From Symbiodinium natans (lineage: Eukaryota; Sar; Dinophyceae; Suessiales; Symbiodiniaceae): a stretch of DNA of 64,000 nucleotides. Under the pieces are notes generated by a model, which was given only the letters and a program-made list of their open reading frames with translations, was not told where the DNA came from and did no database searches. A program made the position numbers and the translations under genes. Position 1 is the first letter of the stretch. The number at the start of each line of letters is the position of its first letter. Below, one piece after another: positions 35,212 to 45,900 of the stretch. The stretch is from NCBI GenBank assembly GCA_905221605.1, contig CAJNDS010002135.1:361501-425500 (forward strand), read 5' to 3'.

Positions 35212-35892
35212 TTACGCACTGCGCCACATCTCCTCAAAAAGTTGCCGGAGACGCGCCGCCGGCTCAGCCGGCAAGTATCTGCAGGCCCATCGCAAGGTGG
35301 TTCCTAATGAGCTCTCGCTCAAGGTCCTGATGTTGACTTTCGGAACAGGGTTTGCTTCCGGCAAGTTGGCCCAAAGCCTGAAGGCAAAGAACAGGATGAT
35401 CTTCCTCGCCTTGGCACCGCCGATCCAGGTGCGCACCTTCTCGACCACTTCTGGCCACAGAAGGTTCAGAACCTGCGCTTCACTGCATCTCGCGAGCAAA
35501 GCCCGATCTTTTGATCCGAACTCCACCTCGATGCGGCGATGCGGTGCATGGCACAGGTCACAGCCCCGGTCCCGGCTGCAGTGCCCACGCGAGAAGAAGC
35601 GACAGGGCGAGCAAAGGACCGGGTGTCCCTTACACTTTGCTTTGATGTTGAAGTCCGCACAGAGACGCCCGTCACAGCTCGAAGGCCGCGGGGTCATTTC
35701 GACGGCTTCTGGGATCTCTACATCAACGAAGGTGCGCAGCACTCTGTAGCCCATGGAACTCTCATTCTCCTCTACAGTACGCGAGCAGTAGGATGAACTG
35801 TCGCTCACTTTTGCTGCACCGTAGAGGGCGTTGGTAGGCACGGGCGGCTCCGCATTCGATGGGTTTAGACTCTCGTGGGTGCAGGCGCCCAT
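35212..35892 (-). CDS. CCCH zinc-finger protein, tandem copy 3
   Basis: Same protein as copy 2. Being furthest right, it is the first of the three in transcription direction. Its upstream flank changes at about 36108 from array sequence to the dispersed repeat, so it has a different 5' neighbourhood from copies 1 and 2. Confidence 0.75.
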   Translation of the reverse strand: MGACTHESLNPSNAEPPVPTNALYGAAKVSDSSSYCSRTVEENESSMGYRVLRTFVDVEIPEAVEMTPRPSSCDGRLCADFNIKAKCKGHPVLCSPCRFFSRGHCSRDRGCDLCHAPHRRIEVEFGSKDRALLARCSEAQVLNLLWPEVVEKVRTWIGGAKARKIILFFAFRLWANLPEANPVPKVNIRTLSESSLGTTLRWACRYLPAEPAARLRQLFEEMWRSA

Positions 35893-36109
35893 GGCTCCGG
35901 AGCACAGATGGTTTCCTGGAAAACTGCTTCCCTGGAGAAAAATGCAACTGCGGCCCCTCCATGAATGCCCTAGGCCATCCCGAGGGCGAGGTGCAAACGC
36001 ATGTTGGCTGCTCAAGAGCAGTTGCACAGCCCTGGCAATGCCCTCGTTAACTCCCTTTTGCTCTTAGCGCAAACTCAAGTCGACCCCTTGGCCTTGCTGT
36101 ACACACTTC

Positions 36110-36310
36110 AGCAGACATGTCCACTGGCTCGCCGCAAACAGTCACACGTAAATGGCGACCAGCAAAAACTGTGCCTCATGAGGCGAAGCACTCAATCTTT
36201 CTGGGCTGTTGTCTGCTGCAAAATTACAAGTCAAAAATCTCTGCTGGCTCACCTGAAACAGTCACGTGTAAGCGCCGACCAGCAGATACTCCACATTGCT
36301 CACCACCAAG
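36110..36310 (+). repeat. dispersed repeat family fragments
   Basis: Two partial copies, each with a CTGGCTC(G/A)CC.G(C/A)AACAGTCAC block, then (A/T)CGTGTAA and GACCAGCA. They resemble the core of the family at 14101-14930. Confidence 0.6.
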
Positions 36311-36869
36311 CATGTCAGGCAAAACATTCGGTGCATCGCCCAAGCCGCTGACTCGCAGAGTCAATGAAAGCTGCCGTTGGTCCTTTTTCTGTGCCCATGT
36401 GGATCCTCAGCTCGTGTAACATTGGGAGAAACACCACTTCATCAGAGCACATACAGTTTACTGCGGAACAAAGGTCTTCCAGAAGCTACATGCACACCGC
36501 GAGCTTCCACAGCTAGCACTGAGCCCGGCATGTGGTTGAACAAATCTCATGTTCGCCACTGCTTCCTATACATCGGTCTGGTAGACGTGGTTGACGCCCT
36601 GGGTTTCCTCACTTACTTTCTTCACATCGCTGCAACATTTTCTGTTTTGCTTCAGTGCCTGCTTCTGTTGCTGCTTTCGCTGCTGCGGCTGTTCCTTTCA
36701 TGTGCTTTGGCTTGCTCGCGACTTCCCTGGCAACGCGTCGTTGAATGCTGGGTTTGATTGTGCTGCTTCCGACGCATTCTTCCTCTGGCTCTTCTGCTTT
36801 GTCGCTGTATTGTTCCCCTTTCTCTTGCTTTACCCCGAACATTGTGTTGTTCTTGCTCAGATCCGCAGC

Positions 36870-37021
36870 ATGGCAGGTCGGGTCCAGTCCGGCCAGGTCC
36901 AGCGGAGGACCTTCGCGCAGTGCGCGGCGCGCACGGAGGAGCCCTCCGCGCCCTCCGTGCTCCCCGCGCCCGCGGTAGGCGTGCAGAGCGGAGGGGGATG
37001 GAAATGTGGAACCCTCAACCC
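36870..37021 (+). CDS. possible first coding exon of an unrecognised plus-strand gene
   Basis: ATG at 36870 follows TTGTTCTTGCTCAG, a good acceptor-like site. The frame then ends at a textbook donor, CCC|GTAAGT (37021/37022). It encodes about 50 residues, MAGRVQSGQVQRR... ending GGGWKCGTLNP, with no recognised domain. The downstream exon was not identified. A plus-strand gene here would break the otherwise minus-strand block, so this is tentative. Confidence 0.3.
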
Positions 37022-37644
37022 GTAAGTCCACGCCTCCTTCCACCCGCCACTCCCTCGTCCCATCGCCGTCAGCCGGACACTCCTCTTTGTGGCCTCTTCC
37101 GTCAGAACGCGATCCGATTGTGTGCCTTCGGGATCAAGAAAACAACGAGCACGTGCAGAAAAGACGTCAAGCGTCCAAGGCACGGCCGGGCGGGCGCAGG
37201 TCCAGGTTCGGGTATTCTGCGACAAGGAGGTGTTCATCATCCCTCGCAGCGACATTTGTTCTGCGAAATCAACGAACCACCAAGCTGCTCACGGTGCGGA
37301 ATTCCTGCGCATTGACAGTTCCTACCTCCCAAAAACTGCAACATATTGGAGCTCACACACGGAGCCAAAGTCTCCGGGATCTCTTTTGTCTGGGATCAAC
37401 TTTGGAGCGTGGTCTGTGCCCTAGTCGATACAACTGACTGCGAGGCAAGACTTCCAATGACGCGCACGACCCATCACGAATCAGCCTGTATAGGCACGCC
37501 TTCGAAAAAAACAACATCGTCCATGCTACTCAACGAAGACCCCCCCAGCTTTGTCATGCCCAGGCTGCTGCAACACCACACTGGTGTCAACGCAACATCG
37601 CTAGCAACACACGGCTTTACAATCAAACGCATGCCGGCAAAGAC

Positions 37645-38823
37645 TCAGTCCGAACTCTGTGTGTTCTTGCGCGCCAGCGAGAAGACATAGATCTCAAGCT
37701 TATCCTTGAGCTGGTGGATGACGGATAGCAGCCAGAGTAGCAGCCAACCGCCAAGGGCAGCTGTGTAGACAAGCACCGCATTTTTGGTCCACTGAAGGGG
37801 CATGCACCAAGATCCAATCACGAGAACAACGAAGGGAAGGACACACGGCTGCAGCTTCACATATTTCATTTTGGCAATGCTGCAAAGCAGCATCTGCAAA
37901 GTGATCTGAGCCATTGACAAGCCGCTAAGTAGACTAACTGCCCATGGATTTGATTCTGCCAACGCTGGCTCCCACAAGAAAGATGCCACGCACATGAAGA
38001 TCAAAGAGAGCATGTCCTCCAAAATGAGGAGAACGCTCTTCTCCTTGGAGCGCACGTGGGCCACGACATCGCTCAACATCTCAGCAATGCAGCCGATCCA
38101 ACCAAGCGTGGAGGCAAAGATGATCAAGGTGCCAAGCTTCACTGATGCCCACGCAGGAAGTTTCGGCAAAGACACCTCTGTGGTCATCCACATTTGCCAT
38201 GTGTCCGGGCCCACACAGCCGCTTAGAAGAAGGCCGAAATAAGTGATGGTCTGCATCTCCACAATGCCAAAGTCGCCGGCACCGACTGGGCAAACACCGG
38301 TGTGGTACATAGCCAGAACTGCAGCAAAGTACGAGATCTGCCCGACAACGTGTACAAGTTGAATGTAGCCGCCTGGAGCACAGAGCATGGCCCACACGGC
38401 AATCTGAGGCAGAAATCCGAGGATGTCGCAATAGTGATCGATAATGCAGCCCATGGGTGACGAGGAGCCCGTCCGCCTGGCCTGTTTTCCATCCATATTG
38501 TCCAGCGTCTGGTGCCAAAAGACAACCACAGCAGCAGCGAAGGACAGCCAGCGTGGCGCGGCTTCATCGAACGAAGGATTCTGGTACCAGATTGCGATGT
38601 AAAGTACAGGCAAAGGGATGAAGCCCAGGAGCGAAATCAAGTTCGGTGCCAGCCACATGGGTAGCATCTGTACGGCTCTCTCCCACCATGGGTTGAGGCG
38701 CCTTTCCATGAAAGTTACATGAGGGGCCTGGTACTTGCTCTGCTTCACTTGCTCCAACCCTTCTTCCGTCAAGATATGCATCCAGGGCCATGGCATGGCG
38801 CGCCGTAATGAAACGCGTGGCAT
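37645..38823 (-). CDS. choline/ethanolamine phosphotransferase (CDP-alcohol phosphatidyltransferase)
   Basis: Transfers phosphocholine or phosphoethanolamine from the CDP-alcohol to diacylglycerol or alkyl-acylglycerol at the ER/Golgi membrane. Start chosen at ATG 38823; the open frame extends upstream without homology. It encodes 392 residues, the usual length for CEPT1/EPT1-type enzymes. The diagnostic motif DGx2ARx8Gx3Dx3D is complete at 111-133 (Asp111, Gly112, Ala115, Arg116, Gly125, Asp129, Asp133). The preceding ALTYPE N-terminal block of the family is seen as MWLAPNLISLLGF (56-68). Several hydrophobic segments follow to the C-terminus, where a basic tail ends SLARKNTQSSD. It appears intronless. 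Whether choline or ethanolamine is used cannot be told. Its product class links it to the ether-lipid genes on the same strand. Confidence 0.88.
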   Translation of the reverse strand: MPRVSLRRAMPWPWMHILTEEGLEQVKQSKYQAPHVTFMERRLNPWWERAVQMLPMWLAPNLISLLGFIPLPVLYIAIWYQNPSFDEAAPRWLSFAAAVVVFWHQTLDNMDGKQARRTGSSSPMGCIIDHYCDILGFLPQIAVWAMLCAPGGYIQLVHVVGQISYFAAVLAMYHTGVCPVGAGDFGIVEMQTITYFGLLLSGCVGPDTWQMWMTTEVSLPKLPAWASVKLGTLIIFASTLGWIGCIAEMLSDVVAHVRSKEKSVLLILEDMLSLIFMCVASFLWEPALAESNPWAVSLLSGLSMAQITLQMLLCSIAKMKYVKLQPCVLPFVVLVIGSWCMPLQWTKNAVLVYTAALGGWLLLWLLSVIHQLKDKLEIYVFSLARKNTQSSD

Positions 38824-39990
38824 CCCAAGAGTTTTGGAGAAAGGTACGCGGAGTTCAGCTTGGGCGATCCACGAGCTGCGGCAGCGAGGCAGCAAAGTTG
38901 CATGCTTTCTTAAGCTGGACGCGATTAACCAAGGCGATGAGACATGATGACAAGAACCTGTGCCAAAATGCGTGACAGTCCGGTCTAACTTGGGCGACAC
39001 TTCGCACAAGAGCATAAGCTCCTCCAAAAAGCTGAGCGAGCAGACTGCAAAGTGCCTGGAAAACTTCGCGACCTGAGGACGCCTCACGCTTGTTCGACGT
39101 GAGAATTTGCTGCAGCATGACTAAGCAGCATTTCGACGAAGCTCTTGTACACTTTCGACATCGCGGCAAAACCAACATGGGTTGTATTGCTGGAAGCGCA
39201 TGGTCGGCACAGTGTGGATAGGAACCCTGTGAGGTTGATGTCATGAGGTGGACGAAACAGCCATGGGCCGTAGGCTTATCCAGGTTTGGAGAATGCATTG
39301 CCCGCGCCGATATACTATCCAAAGCCAGCAAGTACATGCAGTACTCAGGACCATGGTGTTGGATCAGTGCCTCACCTTGCACCATGCGCAACAGCTCAAG
39401 TCGCCGCCCTCTGCCTATACCCTCCACGCTATCGCCGTGCAACACTGCAACAATCCACCACTCCCACACTGTAGCCGTCTTCGACAACAACTCAAGCAAC
39501 ACCTGGCAATGAGAACAACCTGCAAACAGGAAGCATGTTGCATTCTCAAGTTTGCGTCTTAGGTAGGAAGGCCCTTCTGCAGCGCTCCCCCTTCCATATA
39601 TTTGCTGCGTCGTCGACAACATGCACATGTAAGTGACGGGCAGCTGATTGCGCAAGTGTTGCGGCAGCCGGCAAAAACCGCGCAGACGTTGCATTTGCAA
39701 GTCGGCTGACAAAGACCCTCCGCCGATTGCGGAGCTGATCACAAAAATTTGCTATACAACATCCCTTGGCAAATTAATAATGCTGTCAACATGCCAAACG
39801 CAGGGAACACTAAGAATGTTGCAGGAACATGCCCGAGTTGATTTCACTGCTGCATGGCTACGCTTATGCCAACATACGCCATCCATGAAAGTGCACTCGC
39901 CGAATGGCAATGTCTTTGGTGAAGAAGTTTTATCACTAGCAACTCAGGCAGAGAACAAGAAGCCTCAGCACCGCTCACGTTGGACCTTGT
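38824..39990. other. intergenic, no recognised gene
   Basis: Lies between the ABCB 3' end and the phosphotransferase. It holds a fragment of the dispersed repeat near 39605-39700 (ACATGTAAGTGACGGGCAGC). Open frames up to 295 codons (38855-39742 minus) overlap each other and show no domain. Confidence 0.4.
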
Positions 39991-39993
39991 CGC

Positions 39994-42900
39994 TTATTGG
40001 CGTTTGCTATCTTGTGATTTAAGTTGCAGCTTGTAGTAGACACCCTCCAAGGCCATGAGCTGCGCGTGCGTGCCGGATTCAACGATGCAGCCATCGGCAC
40101 TCACGAGGATGACATCGCAGTCCGAGATGGTCGAAAGTCCTTTGTGCAAAGCTTGTTAAGGGCACGCAGAACGGGTGTATAAAGGTGCCTATACGCCTTC
40201 ATAGAGCGCGCTACTTAGATTCTGGATTTCCGTCCAGAAAACAATATCTCGACGATGATTAGTTCCCGAAGCTAGACGTACTCGAGCGTCGCGATTCTAG
40301 ATTTGAACAGAGGACAGTGGTTCGTCGTTGACACTGTTTGATCACTATCACGCTTGTCAGGTTGGTTGCCGCTTGGCTAGATTTCGGGTTCAAGGAAAGA
40401 AGACGGCTCTGAGCGTCGGTGGGCGACCGCGATGAATGTGCGACCACGGCGGGTAGCCTGCAGTGCCTCAGCCAGCTGAACCAACGGCCGACAGATTGAG
40501 CTTACAGAAGCAGGCAGATAAAGTAGACTTTTCGTTGCCATGATGGCGGCCATTAGGTTCTGTCATGGAATCAAGCACCATAGCTGAATGCTCTCATGTC
40601 TTGAAGATCGACAGTTTGGGGCCCACTAGTTTGATTCGGAGCAAGTACCGAAACCCGAAACCCAAAACCGATGTCTCAAGGTCTCGCTATGTGAAGCCCG
40701 TGCTCTTCAGCCACGAAAGCCAGGGTAAACTCGGAGACGGCCAGGGTTCATACCAAGTAGCTTTCTGAACCAGTGCTTCGCTTTGTGAATCGAGGGCGCT
40801 GGTAGCTTCATCCATGAGCATCCTTGGCGCTGAAGCTTTGGGCTTGAAACCGAGGTCTACATTCCGAGAAAAGAGCTGGTGAAAACCACACCCCAGGCAC
40901 AAGATGATCAGGGAGGTTCGGGAGGACAGCAACCCCATTGGACCCACAGCGCGCAGCTAGATGCGCGGGCCAGATCCCAACCAGATTTACCCGGTGGTGT
41001 TATGAGGGTCAAACAAAGTTGGCAGGAGACTTCTCTTCACCCTGCTGTTTTCTTCTTCGCGTTGAGGCAGGACAGGCCCAAATGCGGGGGGTGAACAGTT
41101 TGGTTCTCAACAGCTGCCTCATCGACACGCACAACTTGATCAGTGCCGGCGAAAACCCCAAACAGTATGGGTGGGAAACATGTGGAAACATATGGAAACA
41201 TATGGAAACTATCTCCACCAGTCGGAAATCATCAGAAGGAATTGAGGACACCAACAGTCGACTGTTTGGGGCAAAATCTGGCCCAGAATCAGCGCGGGGT
41301 TGCGGATGAGTGCTCGGCATATGGACACACGCTGCTTCTGTCCGCCGGAGAGATGGGAGCCCCGGGGCCCGACCTGCAGACAGGTGACAAGCAGAAGCGA
41401 TAGCAATACACTAGTCACTAGTAACATAACTTACAATATGGCTGATAGTATGGTATGCATGTATATCACTGTATATCTCAACCCTGACTGAATCGTCGAC
41501 CTCCGTGGCTAGGCCACGGTTCCCAGGCTTGTAGAGGAACCTCAAAAGCGCGCGAGGAAAGAAGGTCGAAATGCAACAGAAATCCATCAAGAACATTCAG
41601 GGGCAGCTTTGAAACCAAAACAACAAAAACTTTGCGGAGCTTGGTTCGGGCGCTCGAGGTTGCACATTTCCTCGCATCTTTTGATGTGCTCCTCGGACAC
41701 GGATTCACCCTCTTCCAGGCCATACAAGATGTTGTTGCGCACAGTGGTATTGAACAGCATGGGCTCTTGCTCGACAAAGCCAATCTGCCGGCGCCACCAG
41801 CGAATGTTCAGCTCATTGAGAGGCTTGCGGGCCTTCCCAATGTACACGCCGCCCTCTTGGGGATCGTAAAAGCGCTGGATGAGAGACATCACTGTGGTCT
41901 TTCCACCTCCGGAAGGGCCCACCAAGCCTACGGACTGTCCTGCTTCAATCCGGAAAGTCATGCGCTTGAGTACCTGCACCTCCGGCCGGAAGGGGTACAC
42001 GAAGCCAACGGCCTCGAATTCAAGAGTTCCGGCATCCAGCTCACTTGGAGCTTCGCCCTCGGGCTCCAGCCCGTTTATCTTGGACACGCGGTCCAGAAGC
42101 TTGAACATGTCGTGGCAGGCCACCTGCCAACAGAGATGCGACTGGAAGCGTGACTTGAGATGGAACTCTTTCATCTACATCCGCGGGCCTTGGCCTTTGC
42201 TGCGTCGCCCATGAACATGGCCGCCTGCCCCGCGCCCATGCCGGCATAAACGATGCCCGTGAAAGCCGTCATGGCACCCTTGAAGCTGACCACGCCCTCA
42301 CTCACCAGGAAGGAGGCGTAGTAGAAGCCCCCGGCAAGGACGAAGAAGATCACAGCATTGGCAATCCCGAAGCCAAGGCCTGCCAGAAGATTCCGCCTCC
42401 ACATGTTTTGAGTGATTTGGGAGACCATTGAGATGTAGACTTGCACCAAGTCCTTCTCCGCGCCCAGGGCGTGGACTGTCCGGGCATTCATCACCGAGTC
42501 GTTCACAATCTGCCCTGCAAGCCTGACGCTTTCGTTCTCCAGCTTCGAGGCCTTCACCACTGCCAGTGCCTGCACCGCGTTGGCAGCTGCCATGATGGGA
42601 ACCGAGCCCAGCAAGACCAAGGCCATCTGCCAGCAAAAGGCGAAGGCAATCGCGATGCCAACGGCTACGGAGCTCATCATGGCAGCCTTGGCGCCGATGG
42701 CCTTGCAAAGCATGCTCACACGGAAGGTCCAGAGCTCCAGCGCCTCCGAGCTGGAAGGCAAAGAAACATAAACTAAGGTTATTTGGGGGATGGTTTGAAG
42801 CCTCATCAAGATTTTTTAAGGGGGGAAATAGGGGGTAGTAGAGAGCAAAGGCCACGCTAGCTGTTCGAGCAACGTCCCTTTCCAGAACAAGATCTATAGA

Positions 42901-45900
42901 GGAAGAGCAGTAGCAAGCAGATGGAATCGTAATGACGGATCGTTTACCAGTTCGGGGTTTTTCTCAGGATGTTTAAACTTGACTTCCGGGTCTCGGCATG
43001 CCTTGAGCTCGGCTCGACATGTTCAGCGCCATCGAAGATTACACGCCGCATGGGGCATCATCTAAAAGTAGTTTCATTGGCCATATGATCCCTTACCTCC
43101 CTGTTACATCTCCCCTGCACCGATGGCAACAGCATCCGGACAAGTTCGGAGAGCTTGAGATTTAAACCTAATCTTTGCCGGTGAAAGCATATTCACAAAA
43201 GCCAATTGACATTGTGAGAGCTGCCTTGGACATCATGCCCGGGGTGTTCTCCGCGTCGTCATGGAAGCCAATTTCCTTCGTAAAACAGAATGTTAAACCA
43301 TTGTACACTGTCTGCGCAATGCATCACCTGCTGCGTGCCCGAACCGCCCCCGAACCGCCCCCGAACCGCCCCCGCCCTCCACACACCAGCCCTCCGACCC
43401 CATCGATCTCACACCACCCACAGTGTGTTTCCCCGCACTGCCCCGGCGAACGGCCTCCTCGTGTTGTCAGTTTCTGGCCCGATGCAAGACCCTTCGAAGG
43501 GGTCCTGGCGCTTCATGCCTTGTGTCTGAGATGACCGTCAAACAGGTGACTGGAGGGTTCGGGAGTTCGTGCCTCGCCCTCGATCCCTCTTCCAAGCGGT
43601 TCTCACTCAGCACCGACAAGAAGGACTTCCACTCACCAGCTTGCTGTTAATTCAAGAAGATGGCTCCAAAGAGACTACGATCTCTTTCCCGACCGCCCTG
43701 ACCGCCCTGACCCCACCGCTCACATCGATGCATGCCCAAACTTCCCCGGGCTCCCAGATGTGAACAGGGATTCTGCCAGCAAAACATCATCTGGAGCAGG
43801 ATTAAGTTAAGGCCTAGATCCTATACGAACTTTGGGCCGGCGTCCTTTCTGCAAGGGAAATTTGATCCACATTTCTCCAAGAATTGGTCAAAGCCTGGGG
43901 TGCCCACAACGAAAGCTTAAGTCGTACTGGCAAAAACTGTAAGCGAATAGGCTTGTTCCTGGAAAAACGAAAAAGATTTAGGAACATGTTTTCCTAAATC
44001 CTAAACGATCAAGGTTTAGGAATTGTGTCTTAAGCCCGTATAAATGCTAAGCGAATAGGGATAAGAATAAGGTTTGCACTTAAATCCTGACAGAATAGGG
44101 TTTAGGAATCAGGTTCAGGCTTGAATCCTATACGACTGCGGTTTGGTTCCTTGAGACCGTAGGTTGACAAACAGCCAATACCTCTGCATTCAACATCAGG
44201 CTCGTGGCCGAAGCCGCATCCGCGCTGAACCTACTTTCTGCTGAGCCTTGTACCGGTACACTCACAAGTTGAAGAAAACACCGCCACCCACGTGGTCGCA
44301 GGCTGCTCAACAACACATCAGCAGACACAAGGCGCCCCGAATCTCCTGGCAAAAGATAGCCTTGAGGATCGCCACCCGAAGCCTTTGCGTCATCGACTCG
44401 GCCAGAATGGCGAAACCACCGTGCCTTGGATTTGCGAGGCAAAAGGGGCGAAGCAGTGCCTGTCTTTGGCAGGTTCCCATTTAAAATCTTTTTCCCCCAA
44501 TGAAACAGAGGTGCTCGAAGACGCAGCCGACCAGGACCGAGGACGCGATGAGGAGGAAGAGTATGCAAGTGAAGGAGATCTCGTCGTGGCCCTCATCTCT
44601 GAGGGCCTCCAAATGGTACGAAAACAAATTGACAGATGGGTTTAGGGTTTAGGGTTTAGGGTTTAGGGTTTAGGGTTTAGGGTTTAGGGTTTAGGGTTTA
44701 GGGTTTAGGGTTGACAGTGATCATGAGGCTATTGTGAACTTACAACCCAGACATGGACACATTCCCTGAGTTTTGACATCTTGCACCTGCCTCTGTCCCC
44801 AGCTTGTTAAAGGCATCCATTGATCGCACCAGCACAACAGAGCAAACTGGCATGGCTGACCCTTCGATTAGAGCTCCCAGCACTGCTGGCACGAAGAATG
44901 GCCACTCTGGCTTGTTGTAGCTGAGGAGCCGCAACATGGGAACTCTGTAGTCGGCCGCTATTTTCTTCTGTCGCATGTGCTCAACGTCCTGCTTCTCCTC
45001 GGGCTCCTTACGATCCGTCTCGGACTCGTTGGGGCCGTTGGGGCCGTTGGGGAATTTCGCCTGCAGCATGGCGGCCGTGTGCCAGTGGGGCAGCTCGGCC
45101 TCGGGCTGCTCGGTTTCCTGCTCGGTTTCCTGCTCGGCTTCCGCTTCTTCCGAGGAGTTCGAGGATTCTTGCGCCGCGACGAGCGCATGGTACACGCCGT
45201 TCTCTTTCATGAGGCTTTCGTGCGTCCCCTGCTCCACGACCTGGCCTCTGCTCAGAACGTATATCATGTCCGAGTTGCGGATCGTGCTGAGGCGGTGCGC
45301 GATGCTGACGATTCCCAAACCTTTCGTCTGGGCGCTAATTCTGTCGATTGTCTGCTGGATCATCTTCTCGGAAGCGTTGTCCAGGGCACTTGTCGCCTCA
45401 TCCAAGAAGAGGAAGGAAGCCTCTTTCAGCAAGGCCCTCACAGGGCAATGCAGGCCATCCCAACTGAGTCCCAACAACCTCAAGGCATCCCTGCAAGCTC
45501 TGAATGAACGCATCTGGTGCAAGAAAGAGATCTTCCACGAGAAGGTTCTCGCCATGGTTTCGAGAAACAAAAAGAGAGCACGCTGCCTTGCCAGAGCGAT
45601 CCTCTGCTTCTGTCCCCCGGACAGCTGGCCGCCACCTAGGGCTTGACACAGAGGCCTTCAAGGGCTTCGAAGGCCTTTGGGCCTTTGGGCCTGTGGGCCT
45701 TTGGGCCTGTGCGCCTTTTCGGGCATCGGTATCCTTCTACTTCCCCAACCTGCCGAACTGCGAGAGCCAATGGTTAGACTTAGGGACTTAGGGATTCACA
45801 GTGTAAACTTCGTCTCAACTCTTTGTCACATTGTCTTCTGTACATGTCCCAAGCTTTCTCTGCAAGGCACCGGCCCCCACGAAGGTGCTGTACTTCTCAA

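Larger units (their letters stand above)
31848..36108. repeat. tandem array, 1475-bp unit, three copies
   Basis: The blocks starting CCGAAACCGCAGAACGAGCC at about 31858, 33248 and 34723 begin successive copies. Copies 2 and 3 are offset by exactly 1475 bases over long stretches with almost no differences. Copy 1 lacks about 82 bases, the stretch at 33615-33690 of copy 2 that includes an oligo-A segment. Copy 3 stops at about 36108 and is followed by dispersed-repeat sequence. Each copy carries one CCCH zinc-finger gene on the minus strand. Confidence 0.95.

Noticed and set aside
38855-39742. 295-codon minus frame upstream of the phosphotransferase
   Set aside because: No domain, overlaps a dispersed-repeat fragment and the 5' part of the phosphotransferase frame in another phase.
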